Source of the DNA: CAITJF01 sp032654645
GTDB taxonomy: Bacteria > Pseudomonadota > Gammaproteobacteria > Burkholderiales > Gallionellaceae
DNA: 64,000 bases
Assembly: GCA_032654645.1 (NCBI GenBank)
Contig: JAULAW010000015.1
Coordinates: 124,001-188,000 of the forward strand
Direction of reading: 5' to 3'
Positions 8,143 through 16,168 of the stretch are shown here, piece by piece (the stretch's first letter is position 1; every line of letters begins with the position of its first letter). The notes below the pieces were generated by a model. That model made no database searches. It worked only from the letters and a program-made list of their open reading frames with translations, and was not told where the DNA came from. A program made the position numbers and the translations under genes.

Positions 8143-10048
8143 AGCGCAACCCCAGCTTGCGCAGCAAGCGCTCCATCAGGTAACAGAACGTGATTGCAAT
8201 AAAGCGCATCCATACCCCTGTTGCCACCGCACACATCAACAGCCCGGGATATTGGTGTTTGAAGAACTTGAGATAAAATCGCATCATTCCCTTGTGTTTG
8301 TGCCACTCGACAAAAATGGGCCTGGCTTTGCTGCAATGGCCCTTGTCATGAACTATTCGCGCATCCGGCACAAATAGTATTTTCCGGCCTGTTTGGCGGA
8401 TTCTCATGCACCAGTCCAAATCTTCACAGTGCATGAAGTAACTTTCATCCAGCAACCCGATTTCCTCCATGGCATCGCGCCGCACCATCATGCATGCGCC
8501 GGATATGGCTTCCACCTCGATAGGATGGCCCGGCAACGGATGTTTGTGTAGATCAAAATCAGAAAATAACTTTGGATAGCGATTGCCCAGCGCACTTAAT
8601 CCGAACGCCCTGACAAAAGATCGCCAGGGTGTCGGGACAGTGCGCCGCGCGCCAACTTGTTCGGTGCCATCCGCGTCGGTAAGCAATCCGCCGGCCATGC
8701 CCACATCGGGGGCGCTATCCACCGCACGAATAAGGGCCGAAATTGCACCAGGCTCAAGGGTGCAATCGGGATTAAGAAACAGAATGTGGCCGCCATCCGC
8801 AATTTGTGCGCCCAGATTGCAGGCGGTTGCAAAGCCAAGATTGGCTTCATTGCAAATTATCTGTGTTGCCGGATAAGCGCTTCGCAACGCGGTAATACTG
8901 TTATCTTTGGACGCATTGTCTACCACGATGACTTGTTCAACTTGCTGCAGCGCTTGCGCCACGCATTCCAGCAATTTCTTTCCGGCGTTGTAATTTACAA
9001 TCACGACCGATGCATAGCAGCCCGTATTCGTGTTTATTGCGCGCTTGTTCAGGTGTGTAATGCCGGATCGGTTGTGCTGCTTTTTGTACCAAGCCGTCGT
9101 TGCCCGCAACCCCTGCTGCAAAGTAATCCCCGGCTTCCAGCCTAATTCTTTGCGTATGAGTTCGTCATTGATGCACAACGAGCCCACCAGGCGCTCGACC
9201 GATTCGGGCTTGCCAAATATTTTGCCCAATCCTCTCAATAACCATACTGGGATCGGGAACAGTCTGGCCGACCTTTCCAAGCCTATGGCTATCTGCCGCA
9301 CCAGGTCTGAAATTGAAATGTCTTCGCCGTCGCGCACCAGATAAGTTTTCCCGGCAGCGGCGGGATGGCTCGCGCAGACAATCAAGGCATCCACCAGGTT
9401 GTCCAGATATATCATGCTGCGTTTGTTGTGCACTCTTGCCAGCGGCAGAGGGATGCCTTCATTCACTGCCTCCAATAGCCTGATGAAATTCCCCTTCACA
9501 TCGGGGCCATACACCATCGGCGGGCGCACGATCACAACTTCCAGGCCGGTGTCCCGCGCGATGCGCTGCAAGGCTTGTTCGGCCTGCCATTTTGATTCGC
9601 CATACGGGTCTTGCGGGTTGGGGATATCCGACTCGGTAAAAATACTCTGCCCCCCTCCCCCGGGGGAGGGGATAGGGGAGAGGGTAAACTCCCCGTTTAC
9701 CTTGATCGAACTGACATAGACGAGCCGCTTTACCCCGGCTGCCGCTGCCTGATAAGCCAGGTTGGCCGTGCCTTGCTTGTTGACTTTGAGATATTCCTCC
9801 AGCGGGTTGGCGGCGGTATCTTTCATCACATGCACCCGTGCGGCGAGATGGATTACGACATCCACACCACGCAATGCCTCAGCCCAGTCCGTCTCGCCGT
9901 CGATTGAGCCGACCACCACTTCTTCAGCAATTCCGGTTTGCGAATTCGCGGAACGCACTTCCGCCCGGACCGAGTGCCCCCGCCCAAGCAATTCAGCGCA
10001 AAGGCGTTTGCCGATAAAACCATTGGCTCCAGTAATCAAAAATTTCAT
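8135..10048 (-). CDS. Fused SDR epimerase and family 2 glycosyltransferase
   Basis: One 637-residue frame holds two enzymes. Residues ~1-325 are a UDP-sugar SDR (FLITGANGFIGKRLCAELLG, YVSSIKVNG, DPYGESKWQAE with the YxxxK pair). Residues ~345-600 are a GT2 rhamnosyltransferase-like domain (ASVVIVNYNAGKKLLECV, VVDNASKDNS, LFLNPDC as the D-x-D-like site, FMHCEDLDWCMR). A C-terminal hydrophobic stretch follows. The linker is short and polar (HNRSGITHLNKRAINTN). The two are usually separate adjacent genes. A family A repeat adds residues ~121-136 in frame. The protein could do both epimerisation and transfer of the sugar to the glycan. Confidence 0.82.
   Translation of the reverse strand: MKFLITGANGFIGKRLCAELLGRGHSVRAEVRSANSQTGIAEEVVVGSIDGETDWAEALRGVDVVIHLAARVHVMKDTAANPLEEYLKVNKQGTANLAYQAAAAGVKRLVYVSSIKVNGEFTLSPIPSPGGGGQSIFTESDIPNPQDPYGESKWQAEQALQRIARDTGLEVVIVRPPMVYGPDVKGNFIRLLEAVNEGIPLPLARVHNKRSMIYLDNLVDALIVCASHPAAAGKTYLVRDGEDISISDLVRQIAIGLERSARLFPIPVWLLRGLGKIFGKPESVERLVGSLCINDELIRKELGWKPGITLQQGLRATTAWYKKQHNRSGITHLNKRAINTNTGCYASVVIVNYNAGKKLLECVAQALQQVEQVIVVDNASKDNSITALRSAYPATQIICNEANLGFATACNLGAQIADGGHILFLNPDCTLEPGAISALIRAVDSAPDVGMAGGLLTDADGTEQVGARRTVPTPWRSFVRAFGLSALGNRYPKLFSDFDLHKHPLPGHPIEVEAISGACMMVRRDAMEEIGLLDESYFMHCEDLDWCMRIRQTGRKILFVPDARIVHDKGHCSKARPIFVEWHKHKGMMRFYLKFFKHQYPGLLMCAVATGVWMRFIAITFCYLMERLLRKLGLRCG
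9649..9690. repeat. Family A palindromic repeat inside the SDR-GT2 fusion
   Basis: CCCCTCCCCCGGGGGAGGGG lies at the core, with a further GGGGAGAGGG. It is read in frame as TLSPIPSPGGGG between KVNGE and FTESD, where related epimerases have only a few residues. Confidence 0.75.
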
Positions 10049-10076
10049 AGTTGTCCCGCCAACTTTTGCACATCAT

Positions 10077-10169
10077 TCACACAATAACCTGCAAACCGTG
10101 GCGAAGCATTTTTTCGCACAGAGGATGACCAACAAAGCCGCCGGCTCCGGTGACAATGATTCGGCTCAA
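10077..10169 (-). pseudogene. N-terminal remnant of another SDR gene
   Basis: The minus strand encodes SRIIVTGAGGFVGHPLCEKM and then LRHGLQVIV before a TGA at 10077-10079. This is the first beta-alpha-beta of an NAD-binding epimerase, with an intact GAGGFVG loop. Nothing more of the gene remains. The intact SDR of the fusion gene starts just downstream at 10048, so this looks like the broken start of a neighbouring paralogue. Confidence 0.5.
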
Positions 10170-10560
10170 GACAATACATCGCGATAAAGCGCCAATACTT
10201 GGGACACAATTCTTTGCTGAGAAAACTCGTTCAACACACGTTCACGCCCACGTTGCCCCATCTTCTGCCGCAACTCTGGATCAGCAAGTAATTTGGCCAA
10301 CGCATCCGCCAAGGCCGTTGAATTGCGCGCCTCTACCAAAATTCCATTATCTCCGTCTCGAACGATTTCCCTGCAACCCGGCACGTTCGTTGTCACAATG
10401 GGGAGCCCGCAGGATGCCGCCTCCAGCAAAGATTTGGGCAGTCCCTCACGGTACGAAGGCAAACAAACAATATGGGATTTACGCGAAAATCCGGCATGTT
10501 CAATCCGCATGAACTTCCCCGTGAAGAGTGGCGCCAAATCGGGCAATGAAATTGTTCGAG
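10166..10560 (-). pseudogene. C-terminal fragment of a GT4-type glycosyltransferase
   Basis: The last ~110 residues match the nucleotide-sugar binding half of group 1/GT4 glycosyltransferases: IVCLPSYREGLPKSLLEAAS (the E-x7-E region), then GLPIVTTNVPGCREIVRDGD. The upstream part of the open frame, to 10837, is repeat DNA and unrelated residues, and the acceptor-binding N-terminal domain is missing. The truncated frame is open but unlikely to encode an active transferase. Confidence 0.7.
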
Positions 10561-10568
10561 GGGTTATT

Positions 10569-10686
10569 GATTCGGCACGAATTGAATTGCCACTCCGTCC
10601 GGCTTGAGCTTGTCGAAGGCCCTGAAGCCATTCATGTTTCGACAAGCTCAACACGAACGGCTTCATATTTTTATTCGTGCCGAATC
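10569..10686. repeat. Nested palindromic repeat (family C, PELVEG-type)
   Basis: Outer arms GATTCGGCACGAAT (10569-10582) and ATTCGTGCCGAATC (10673-10686) form a perfect 14-bp inverted repeat. Inside lies a second dyad, GAGCTTGTCGAA facing TTCGACAAGCTC. The inner unit is the widespread bacterial repeat whose translation includes ELVEG/LSLSKH. It is inserted at the point where the GT4 fragment loses similarity. Confidence 0.75.
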
Positions 10687-10833
10687 TATAGTGTTGAAAC
10701 CCGCACAGCGAGCGATTTGCAGGATTCTTCACGTGCGTCCGGAGTGACAGGGAAGGGCATCGGTGCCACGGAGACCGTCGGAGCGATAAGCAACCCCTGC
10801 CATTCCGATCACAGATAGAAATCCTGTATTCGT

Positions 10834-12084
10834 TCACGCGGCGAGGGCGTTAAATACCCACCACACCGATAAAGGAATTGCAAACAGATCGGTGCCGAAT
10901 GGCACTATTTCGCGGCCACTGTACAGCACGATACCGCGCTGAAAAAGTTGCGGTTCGGTTTCCTTCAGATGGCGCAAGCCATTGAAGTCTTTGCTGCCTA
11001 CGCTATGACTCGCCTTGACCTCGATACCCGTCAGTTTACCCAGCCTGTTTTCCAGAATGAAATCAACTTCGATATTGGATTGTGTACGGTAATGCCACAA
11101 GGTCAGTTGCCTTTCGGAGAAGGCGAGATGTTTGAGTAATTCACCCAATACAAAGGTTTCAACCAGACTACCGGGCAAACCCGCTTCAATGGTTAATCGT
11201 TCCGATGACAATTCGACCAGGTGAGCCAACAGACCACTATCCGGCAAGAACACCTTGGGGGCTTTTACCAAACGTTTGCCTAAATTGCGCTCCCACGCTG
11301 GTAAGCGATACACCAGAAACAAGATTTCCAGCAGGCTGAAATAACGCTTGAGCGTTGTTTGCGGTAGCCCGCTGGATCGGGAGATTTCGGCGAAATTCAA
11401 CAGGCTCGCGCTACGGGTAGACAACAGTTGGATTAAATTCGGAACTTCAGTCAGTTGCTCAACATTGGCCAAATCACGCACGTCGCGTTGCATGATGGCT
11501 TGCAGGTAGCTGTTAAACCATGCTGCCCGCCGCCGTGGTGTATTGCGGCTAACCACTTCGGGGTATCCGCCACACAGCAACTTTTCAATCAGTTGGGCGC
11601 GGTCACAGGGTGGTATCAGCAATGTGTTTATTGGCCCGTCAAATAGCCAGTCGGCGAGATTGATGGTTGGTGCGCCAGCTATTTCAGCATTCGACAATGG
11701 CCAAAGCGACAATACTTCCATGCGACCCGCCAGCGAATCGGCGATGCCGGGCAATAGCAGGGCATTAGCCGAACCCGTCAACAAAAAACGTCCGGGGCTG
11801 CGATCACGATCTATAGATGCTTTAATGGCGAGGAAGAGTTCCGGTACACGCTGCACCTCATCCAGGGTAACAGGGCCATTGAGGCCAGCAATAAACCCAT
11901 CAGGATCACCCTTGGCAGCCGCCAGCGTGACATGATCATCCAGCGTTAAATAGCGGCGATTGTTTTTGGCAGAAAGCGATTGAACCAGGGTGCTTTTCCC
12001 GGCCTGACGCGCACCATTCAACAATACAACGGGCGTGTCTGCGAGCGCTTCATTGAGTAGCGGGAGAATATGCCTTGTGTACAT
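10834..12084 (-). CDS. AAA-family ATPase with DUF4143 C-terminal domain
   Basis: Residues ~15-140 hold an AAA_14 domain: Walker A LLNGARQAGKSTLV, Walker B-like VTLDEVQRV, and sensor FLLTGSANALL. The rest is DUF4143 (ISRSSGLPQTTLKRYFSLLE, a winged-helix segment, and the nuclease-like VDFILE...GIEVKAS). Such proteins are common, usually solitary, and of unknown cellular role. The D...ExK-like end suggests a nuclease fold. It sits among glycan remnants, so it is probably an accessory insertion. Confidence 0.85.
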   Translation of the reverse strand: MYTRHILPLLNEALADTPVVLLNGARQAGKSTLVQSLSAKNNRRYLTLDDHVTLAAAKGDPDGFIAGLNGPVTLDEVQRVPELFLAIKASIDRDRSPGRFLLTGSANALLLPGIADSLAGRMEVLSLWPLSNAEIAGAPTINLADWLFDGPINTLLIPPCDRAQLIEKLLCGGYPEVVSRNTPRRRAAWFNSYLQAIMQRDVRDLANVEQLTEVPNLIQLLSTRSASLLNFAEISRSSGLPQTTLKRYFSLLEILFLVYRLPAWERNLGKRLVKAPKVFLPDSGLLAHLVELSSERLTIEAGLPGSLVETFVLGELLKHLAFSERQLTLWHYRTQSNIEVDFILENRLGKLTGIEVKASHSVGSKDFNGLRHLKETEPQLFQRGIVLYSGREIVPFGTDLFAIPLSVWWVFNALAA

Positions 12085-12107
12085 GTTGAAATTATATCAA
12101 ATGATAA

Positions 12108-12545
12108 TCATCCACTCAATGGACGATTATCATCCAATAAATATAGGCCGTCTATTGTGTGCTTGGGTTTCACGTCAGGGAGGCCATGCCCCCCGATTCG
12201 ACCAACCCCGATGATGCCGATGGTTACTTCAGGAATACGGCGTCCGAAGTGGCGTTGCCATTCACCGCGATGCATTTGAGCGTTGGCGACATGCACGGAG
12301 CGCAGCAGGGTGAGCATGAACCCGATGGTCAATTCGGCCACTGCTGGTGCAGGGGCATCCGGTGTGTAACTTACCTGGATGCCGCGCCGCTCGTCTGCCA
12401 AGAGATCCACGCTGTCCAGCCCAATACCGACACGGGAGATCAACTTCAGTTTGCTGGCACGGCTCATCACCTTATCCGTAATCGGCTCTGTTCCAGCGAT
12501 CAGCACATCAAAATCAGCCCCCATCTCTGCAAGCTCATCTTCCTT
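12108..12545 (-). pseudogene. Fragment of a D-2-hydroxyacid dehydrogenase
   Basis: About 130 residues match phosphoglycerate dehydrogenase-like proteins: DVLIAGTEPITDKVM, LKLISRVGIGLDSVDL, and TIGIIGVGRIGG as the start of the NAD-binding loop. The frame then ends in unrelated sequence, so most of the cofactor domain and the catalytic His are missing. The 5' end is fused to a PIN-toxin remnant (12544-12601). D-2-hydroxyacid dehydrogenases occur in some sugar loci. Confidence 0.65.
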
Positions 12546-12601
12546 GGATCTGTGCCTGGCTCGATCCAGCGAACCCAAATATGCGTATCAAGCAGAATCA
12601 C
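12544..12601 (-). pseudogene. N-terminal remnant of a PIN-domain toxin
   Basis: From a GTG at 12601 that overlaps the antitoxin stop (GTGA), the minus strand reads VILLDTHIWVRWIEPGTDP. This is the first strand of a PIN nuclease, with its catalytic Asp (LLDTHI). The frame then passes into the dehydrogenase fragment. The toxin of this pair is therefore destroyed while the antitoxin frame survives. Confidence 0.6.
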
Positions 12602-12840
12602 TTAAGCGCATCCCAATCTTCTTCCGGTACAACAGGAGACATGATGTCGCCAATGATCTGGGTGCCTTTGAGTTTGGGGGATGGCCTGCGATGCCCTCCA
12701 GCAGTATCACGCTCAATAGGCATTACGGCTTCTTCAGTCGGCATAACAATGACCTCCACACGCTTGGCCCTGAACGATGCTGGCAGATGAAGGGTCAAGA
12801 TGTCGTTTTCTAATTGCGTAATTTGACGAACTGCTTCCAT
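12598..12840 (-). CDS. Orphan antitoxin of a broken PIN toxin pair
   Basis: This 80-residue protein (MEAVRQITQLENDILTLHLP) has an N-terminal DNA-binding-like segment and an acidic, Pro-containing C-terminal tail (VVPEEDWDALK). That is the layout of small VapB-like antitoxins. The start at 12840 has a GGAG ribosome site 8 nt upstream. The cognate PIN gene begins in the 4-nt overlap but is truncated. Confidence 0.6.
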   Translation of the reverse strand: MEAVRQITQLENDILTLHLPASFRAKRVEVIVMPTEEAVMPIERDTAGGHRRPSPKLKGTQIIGDIMSPVVPEEDWDALK

Positions 12841-12944
12841 GGCATACACTCCAGATAGTTAAATACCCCCCTGCAAAACCGGGGGCTTATTGGATACGGC
12901 AATCAGTTGTGCTCATACTTAAGGAAGCGCAGATTTATTCGGTT

Positions 12945-13020
12945 TTGTCGTTCCCGCGAAGGCGGGAACCCAGTCAAATAAAGGCACTGGATCCCCGCCT
13001 ACGCAGGGATGACGAAATTA
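12945..13020. repeat. Family D repeat (GTCGTTCCCGCGAAGGCGGGAACCCAG type)
   Basis: Two halves, CGTTCCCGCGAAGGCGGGAA and GATCCCCGCCTACGCAGGGATGACG, are each near-palindromic. This is the very common intergenic repeat of many proteobacteria. Copies or half-copies lie at 35608-35735, 59288-59314 and 61977-62003. It ends just before the IS701 target site. Confidence 0.75.
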
Positions 13021-13032
13021 ATCCGTGTTTCC

Positions 13033-14439
13033 CTAATTGTACTGTGTTATTAATTTCTCATACCCCGCGCGAACAGTTTTCCGCAACATGGACATTGCGG
13101 AAGACTTCGTGCGATGGCCCGGGCCAAGCGAAAACGCACGGTTGTGATCGACCACGGAATGTGCCGTTGCATCGGGGCGAGTCCCGCGCGGGCTGAAGCC
13201 TTCGGGTATGTGAGGTGCTTTGAGTCGAGCGGAGTTTTTTTTAGCCCCGGACAGCCGCTCCAGCATCAGGAAACCATAAGCCGCGATACACAGGCTCGCG
13301 TGATGATGGAAGCCGCGCCAGTTGCGCCCTTCGTAATGGCCGAGGCCGACTTCCTGCTTGAGTTCACGGTAGTCCCGCTCAATGCGCCAGCGCATCTTGA
13401 CGACGCTCACCAATTCCTTGAAGGAGATGTTTGCGGGCAGCGTGGACAGGAAATAACGGGTCGGCTCGGTTTCACCTTTGGGCCATTCGATGAGCAGCCA
13501 TTCTTCCTCGCGGAGTTGGTTGGCCTGTGCGGTGCGCACGCGCACCCGCGCGAAGCGCGAGGAGAGCGGTGCGTTTGTGCCTTCACGCCAGGTCAGCGTG
13601 CGGTAGCAGGTCGCCGGCAGCGCCTGCGCGAGTTCGCGCACGCTGATTGGCTGGTGGGCTTCATCGCGTAACACCCGTGTGCGGGGTCGTCCACGCCCCT
13701 CTTTAACTGGTGCGGGCGCGGGTTGATATTCACCCCACCAGACCGCAGTGGCCGGTCGTATGCCAACCGCATAAGGCAGATTGTTTGCCGACAGTTGGTC
13801 GCGCAACGCCGCTTCATCGCCATAGCCCGCATCCATGAGCACCGTGCCGCGCGGAATCCCGGCAGAAAGCGCGGCCTCGATCTGCGCCCACGCGATTTCG
13901 CCCTTGGTCGCAAAAGCCATACCTTCCGGTACGCCCGCACGCTCGCATCGCGGCTGGTCTTCGGTCCACTCGCGCGGCAGGTACAGACGGTAGTCCAACG
14001 GCAGGCTGCCATCGGCTGTAGCCAGCGACAGGCTTACCGCCACCTGGCAGTTGTCGGTCTTGCCCAATTGGCCGCAGTATTGGCGCGCCACCCCGACCGA
14101 ATGTTTGCCGTATTTGCGGCAGCCCGTGTCATCGATAATCCAGAAACAGGCTGACCGTCCCGCATCGCTCAGCATCGGCACCACCTCGCGCGCTACAGCC
14201 GCGAGCAACGCCGTATCGCTCCATTCGGAGTCGGCTACCAGATGGTGCATCGATTGATGCGCCGAACGCACATCCTGCGGATGCACCCGCGCCGCCATTG
14301 GCTCCACACTCTTGCGCTGCCCCGGCAACATCAGACCCCGCAGATACCAGCGCGCTGGCGTGGCGCGATCCGCGTGCCCGAGAGCTTCGACCATCACATC
14401 GCTGTAGCGCTCGAATCGTGATTCCAGGCTGTTACCCAT
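13033..14439 (-). CDS. IS701-family transposase
   Basis: This 468-residue DDE transposase has SACFWIIDDTGCRKYGKHSV (first Asp region), VLMDAGYGDEAALRDQL (second Asp), and MRWRIERDYRELKQEVGLGH (Glu in the E-x-x-Y-R-E-L-K box). Its length is normal for the family and no frameshift is seen. The stop codon (TAG, 13033-13035) is supplied by the CTAA target duplication outside the IS end, so the protein's end depends on the insertion site. Confidence 0.92.
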   Translation of the reverse strand: MGNSLESRFERYSDVMVEALGHADRATPARWYLRGLMLPGQRKSVEPMAARVHPQDVRSAHQSMHHLVADSEWSDTALLAAVAREVVPMLSDAGRSACFWIIDDTGCRKYGKHSVGVARQYCGQLGKTDNCQVAVSLSLATADGSLPLDYRLYLPREWTEDQPRCERAGVPEGMAFATKGEIAWAQIEAALSAGIPRGTVLMDAGYGDEAALRDQLSANNLPYAVGIRPATAVWWGEYQPAPAPVKEGRGRPRTRVLRDEAHQPISVRELAQALPATCYRTLTWREGTNAPLSSRFARVRVRTAQANQLREEEWLLIEWPKGETEPTRYFLSTLPANISFKELVSVVKMRWRIERDYRELKQEVGLGHYEGRNWRGFHHHASLCIAAYGFLMLERLSGAKKNSARLKAPHIPEGFSPRGTRPDATAHSVVDHNRAFSLGPGHRTKSSAMSMLRKTVRAGYEKLITQYN

Positions 14440-14501
14440 GGCTCACCTCCACGGTTGATTGAAGATGCCGCAATAATGGCATGTTTTATAACACAGTACA
14501 A
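13037..14501 (-). mobile_element. Complete IS701-family insertion sequence, 1465 bp
   Basis: Terminal inverted repeats are TTGTACTGTGTTAT at 13037-13050 and, at the other end, ATAACACAGTACAA to 14501. The element is flanked on both sides by the same 4 bp, CTAA (13033-13036 and 14502-14505). This fits the YTAR target preference and 4-bp duplication of the IS701 family. The single transposase gene fills the element. The matching duplications show a simple insertion without later rearrangement, so it is probably recent. Confidence 0.9.
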
Positions 14502-14502
14502 C

Positions 14503-14556
14503 TAACTCATGCTGTCCAAGACGAACTTCTTCTGGCAACTTAATCGTGACAAGCAT
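14503..14556 (-). pseudogene. Possible UPF0175-like antitoxin start cut by the IS
   Basis: The minus strand from the ATG at 14556 reads MLVTIKLPEEVRLGQHEL and then enters the IS701 element. The short beta-strand start resembles small UPF0175/RHH antitoxins. The sequence on the other side of the IS does not continue the protein, so it was already broken. Evidence is thin. Confidence 0.25.
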
Positions 14557-14641
14557 GTCCAGCTAAACTTCGTAATCAACATTGAGTGTCAGCATTATTC
14601 CCCCTGTTGTTCACGTTCATTCACCAAACATACTCGTTGCA

Positions 14642-15049
14642 TCACGTAGGGCGGAACGGATTAATGACGGTCAAACTACCTTCAAAAACTTGACCATGTT
14701 GCATATCCTCAGAATAGAGCGTGTCACAGTCAGCCAGCAATGCAGCAGCAACGATCAACGCATCCCAGTTTGAGATTTGTTGACGGATGGCAATTTCGGC
14801 ACTCTTGCGAATAACCGCCTCATCGAGTGGCAGCACATTCGTACGGCGCATAACGTTGTCTGCAAATGCATAAGCCCGATCCCTGCTGAAACCAAATTTC
14901 TGCAAACAGACGTTGACGCATTCATTTATCACTTGCGCGCTTACAAATGGAGCCGTCGCAACAAGACCGCGAGCAACCTCCGTTTTGAGTTTATCTTGCC
15001 CAATCGTGTAAAGGACAATATTGGTATCAAGAAAAGGTTTGTCGGTCAT
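14642..15049 (-). CDS. PIN-domain toxin (VapC-like)
   Basis: From MTDKPFLDTNIVLYTIGQDK it runs 135 residues with the PIN acidic residues in FLDTNI, INECVNV, SNWDALIVAAAL and DTLYSEDMQHG. These make a predicted Mg-dependent RNase. The start at 15049 is chosen because the PIN fold begins there. Upstream ATGs at 15058 and 15106 lie in the antitoxin gene. It follows its antitoxin with a 23-nt overlap, as usual for VapBC modules. Confidence 0.85.
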   Translation of the reverse strand: MTDKPFLDTNIVLYTIGQDKLKTEVARGLVATAPFVSAQVINECVNVCLQKFGFSRDRAYAFADNVMRRTNVLPLDEAVIRKSAEIAIRQQISNWDALIVAAALLADCDTLYSEDMQHGQVFEGSLTVINPFRPT

Positions 15050-15236
15050 AACATTCATCACGATTAAACTTGCCATCAAAAACCGCGCCGAATTGGTCGA
15101 ACTCATTCATTTCCTGCACGGGATTCTTGGCTTGCACGAGTCTGGACTTTAAATAACTCACAAAATCCAAAACTTCACGGGCTTCTGATTCTGGCATGAT
15201 CCGCACTTCATCAAAAATTTTCTTCGCTGTATTCAT
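15027..15236 (-). CDS. Antitoxin of the PIN toxin (VapB/DUF2281-like)
   Basis: This 69-residue protein begins MNTAKKIFDEVRIMPESEAR, followed by EVLDFVSYLKSRL, the helix typical of DUF2281-like antitoxins. A basic/acidic C-terminal tail would wrap the toxin. An AT-rich leader with GAGGAGAAATT lies just upstream. It is likely autoregulated together with the toxin. Confidence 0.75.
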   Translation of the reverse strand: MNTAKKIFDEVRIMPESEAREVLDFVSYLKSRLVQAKNPVQEMNEFDQFGAVFDGKFNRDECYDRQTFS

Positions 15237-15267
15237 GGTAATTTCTCCTCAACAGTCCTGAGTAAGG

Positions 15268-15400
15268 TTATATCATTGACCAGATAAAAATTCCAGCGCC
15301 GTCGCTCTTAGCAATATCCCGATAGAGGGTAATCAGTTCTTTGTTGACTGCACGTAGCGCAGCATGTATGCGAGTTTTAAGCTCGGTCAACCGCAGCGCA
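15268..15400 (-). pseudogene. N-terminal fragment of a second DUF1016 gene
   Basis: The minus strand encodes RLTELKTRIHAALRAVNKEL followed by ITLYRDIAK. This matches the DUF1016 protein at 2423-3469 (LLTELKTRIHTAQYAALRAVN) with a small deletion, and then stops. It directly follows the truncated copy 15387-15911, as at the 3-kb locus. Confidence 0.7.
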
Positions 15401-15911
15401 GGGTTTCGGTTTCGTAAAATGCGCGGGAAGCAGTGTTCCTGACGGACAAAAGACGGACATAGGCCGACCAGGGGAGCGGGAAACAAGAGGCGAGTGTGGC
15501 GAGGTCGGAGGCTTGTGCAGAAGCAGCCTGCGCAATCGGTTTGGCAACCGATTTTTCAGACTGTGCCTGATGAATTGCGAGGGGTGAAGATTTTGCAGAC
15601 AGTGTCTGCAAAATCTGTTCGGATGGCCATGCCAAGTAGAACGCTCGCAACTGCGTGAGATTACGCCAAGCAAAACCTCGCCCGAATTGTCGTGTCAGAT
15701 CATCACCCAAACGTTTGAGTAACGATTCCCCGTATTCCGCACGACCTTCGCCTCCCTGCTCGAACTCAACAATACGCCGCCCGATTTCCCAATAGCTGGC
15801 GGTCATCAAGGCATTGACGCTGCGGGCGGCGGTGCGGCGGGCAGATTCAAGCAGATTGACGATACCTGTATGAATGTCGCCGTAACCGGCAAGTGTCGTC
15901 AGTTTTTTCAT
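15387..15911 (-). pseudogene. Truncated DUF1016 N-terminal domain gene
   Basis: The 174 residues contain the DUF1016_N motifs ASYWEIGRRIVEFEQGG, FGRGFAWRNLTQLRAFY and PLPWSAYVRLLSV. A low-complexity Ser/Ala/Gln segment lies between ~100 and 140. The frame ends at AFYETETLRCG, exactly where the family continues into the nuclease domain. No PDDEXK core follows. It is related to, but distinct from, the copy at 3466-3969. Confidence 0.7.
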
Positions 15912-15960
15912 GCCGATGCCTCACCCATCATGGCCCCGATTCTAATTAAGGGGCGCGTTG

Positions 15961-16113
15961 CATATCCATGCGTACCTGTATCTGCGGGACAACTGCCAGG
16001 CTTGGGATATGGATGCCGACGGCCAATATATCCGTAAGGCCCCGCGCCGCGCCGCGCCGAAATGCGCGCAGACTATGCTGCTGCAGGAACTTGCAGGGTT
16101 GCAGGTCGAGTGA
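15961..16113 (+). pseudogene. C-terminal remnant, possibly of polyphosphate kinase 1
   Basis: The plus strand reads HIHAYLYLRDNCQAWDMDAD, then GQYIRKAPRR and, after a short Ala/Cys stretch, LLQELAGLQVE before a TGA. The Y-L-x-D-N-x-x-A-W-x-x-x-x-D-G-x-Y-x-R pattern is typical of the last residues of PPK1. No start or other PPK domain is present. It is the only plus-strand coding trace in this part of the locus, so it marks a former boundary or a translocated fragment. Confidence 0.45.
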
Positions 16114-16168
16114 GGTTGAGAGCCAGTTGTTTGCCCACTGTATTGGGGGTTGGTGGAATGTTATTTGT

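Noticed and set aside
12867..12886. CCCCC...GGGGG stem upstream of the orphan antitoxin as a terminator
   Set aside because: Short stem with no T-run on either strand.
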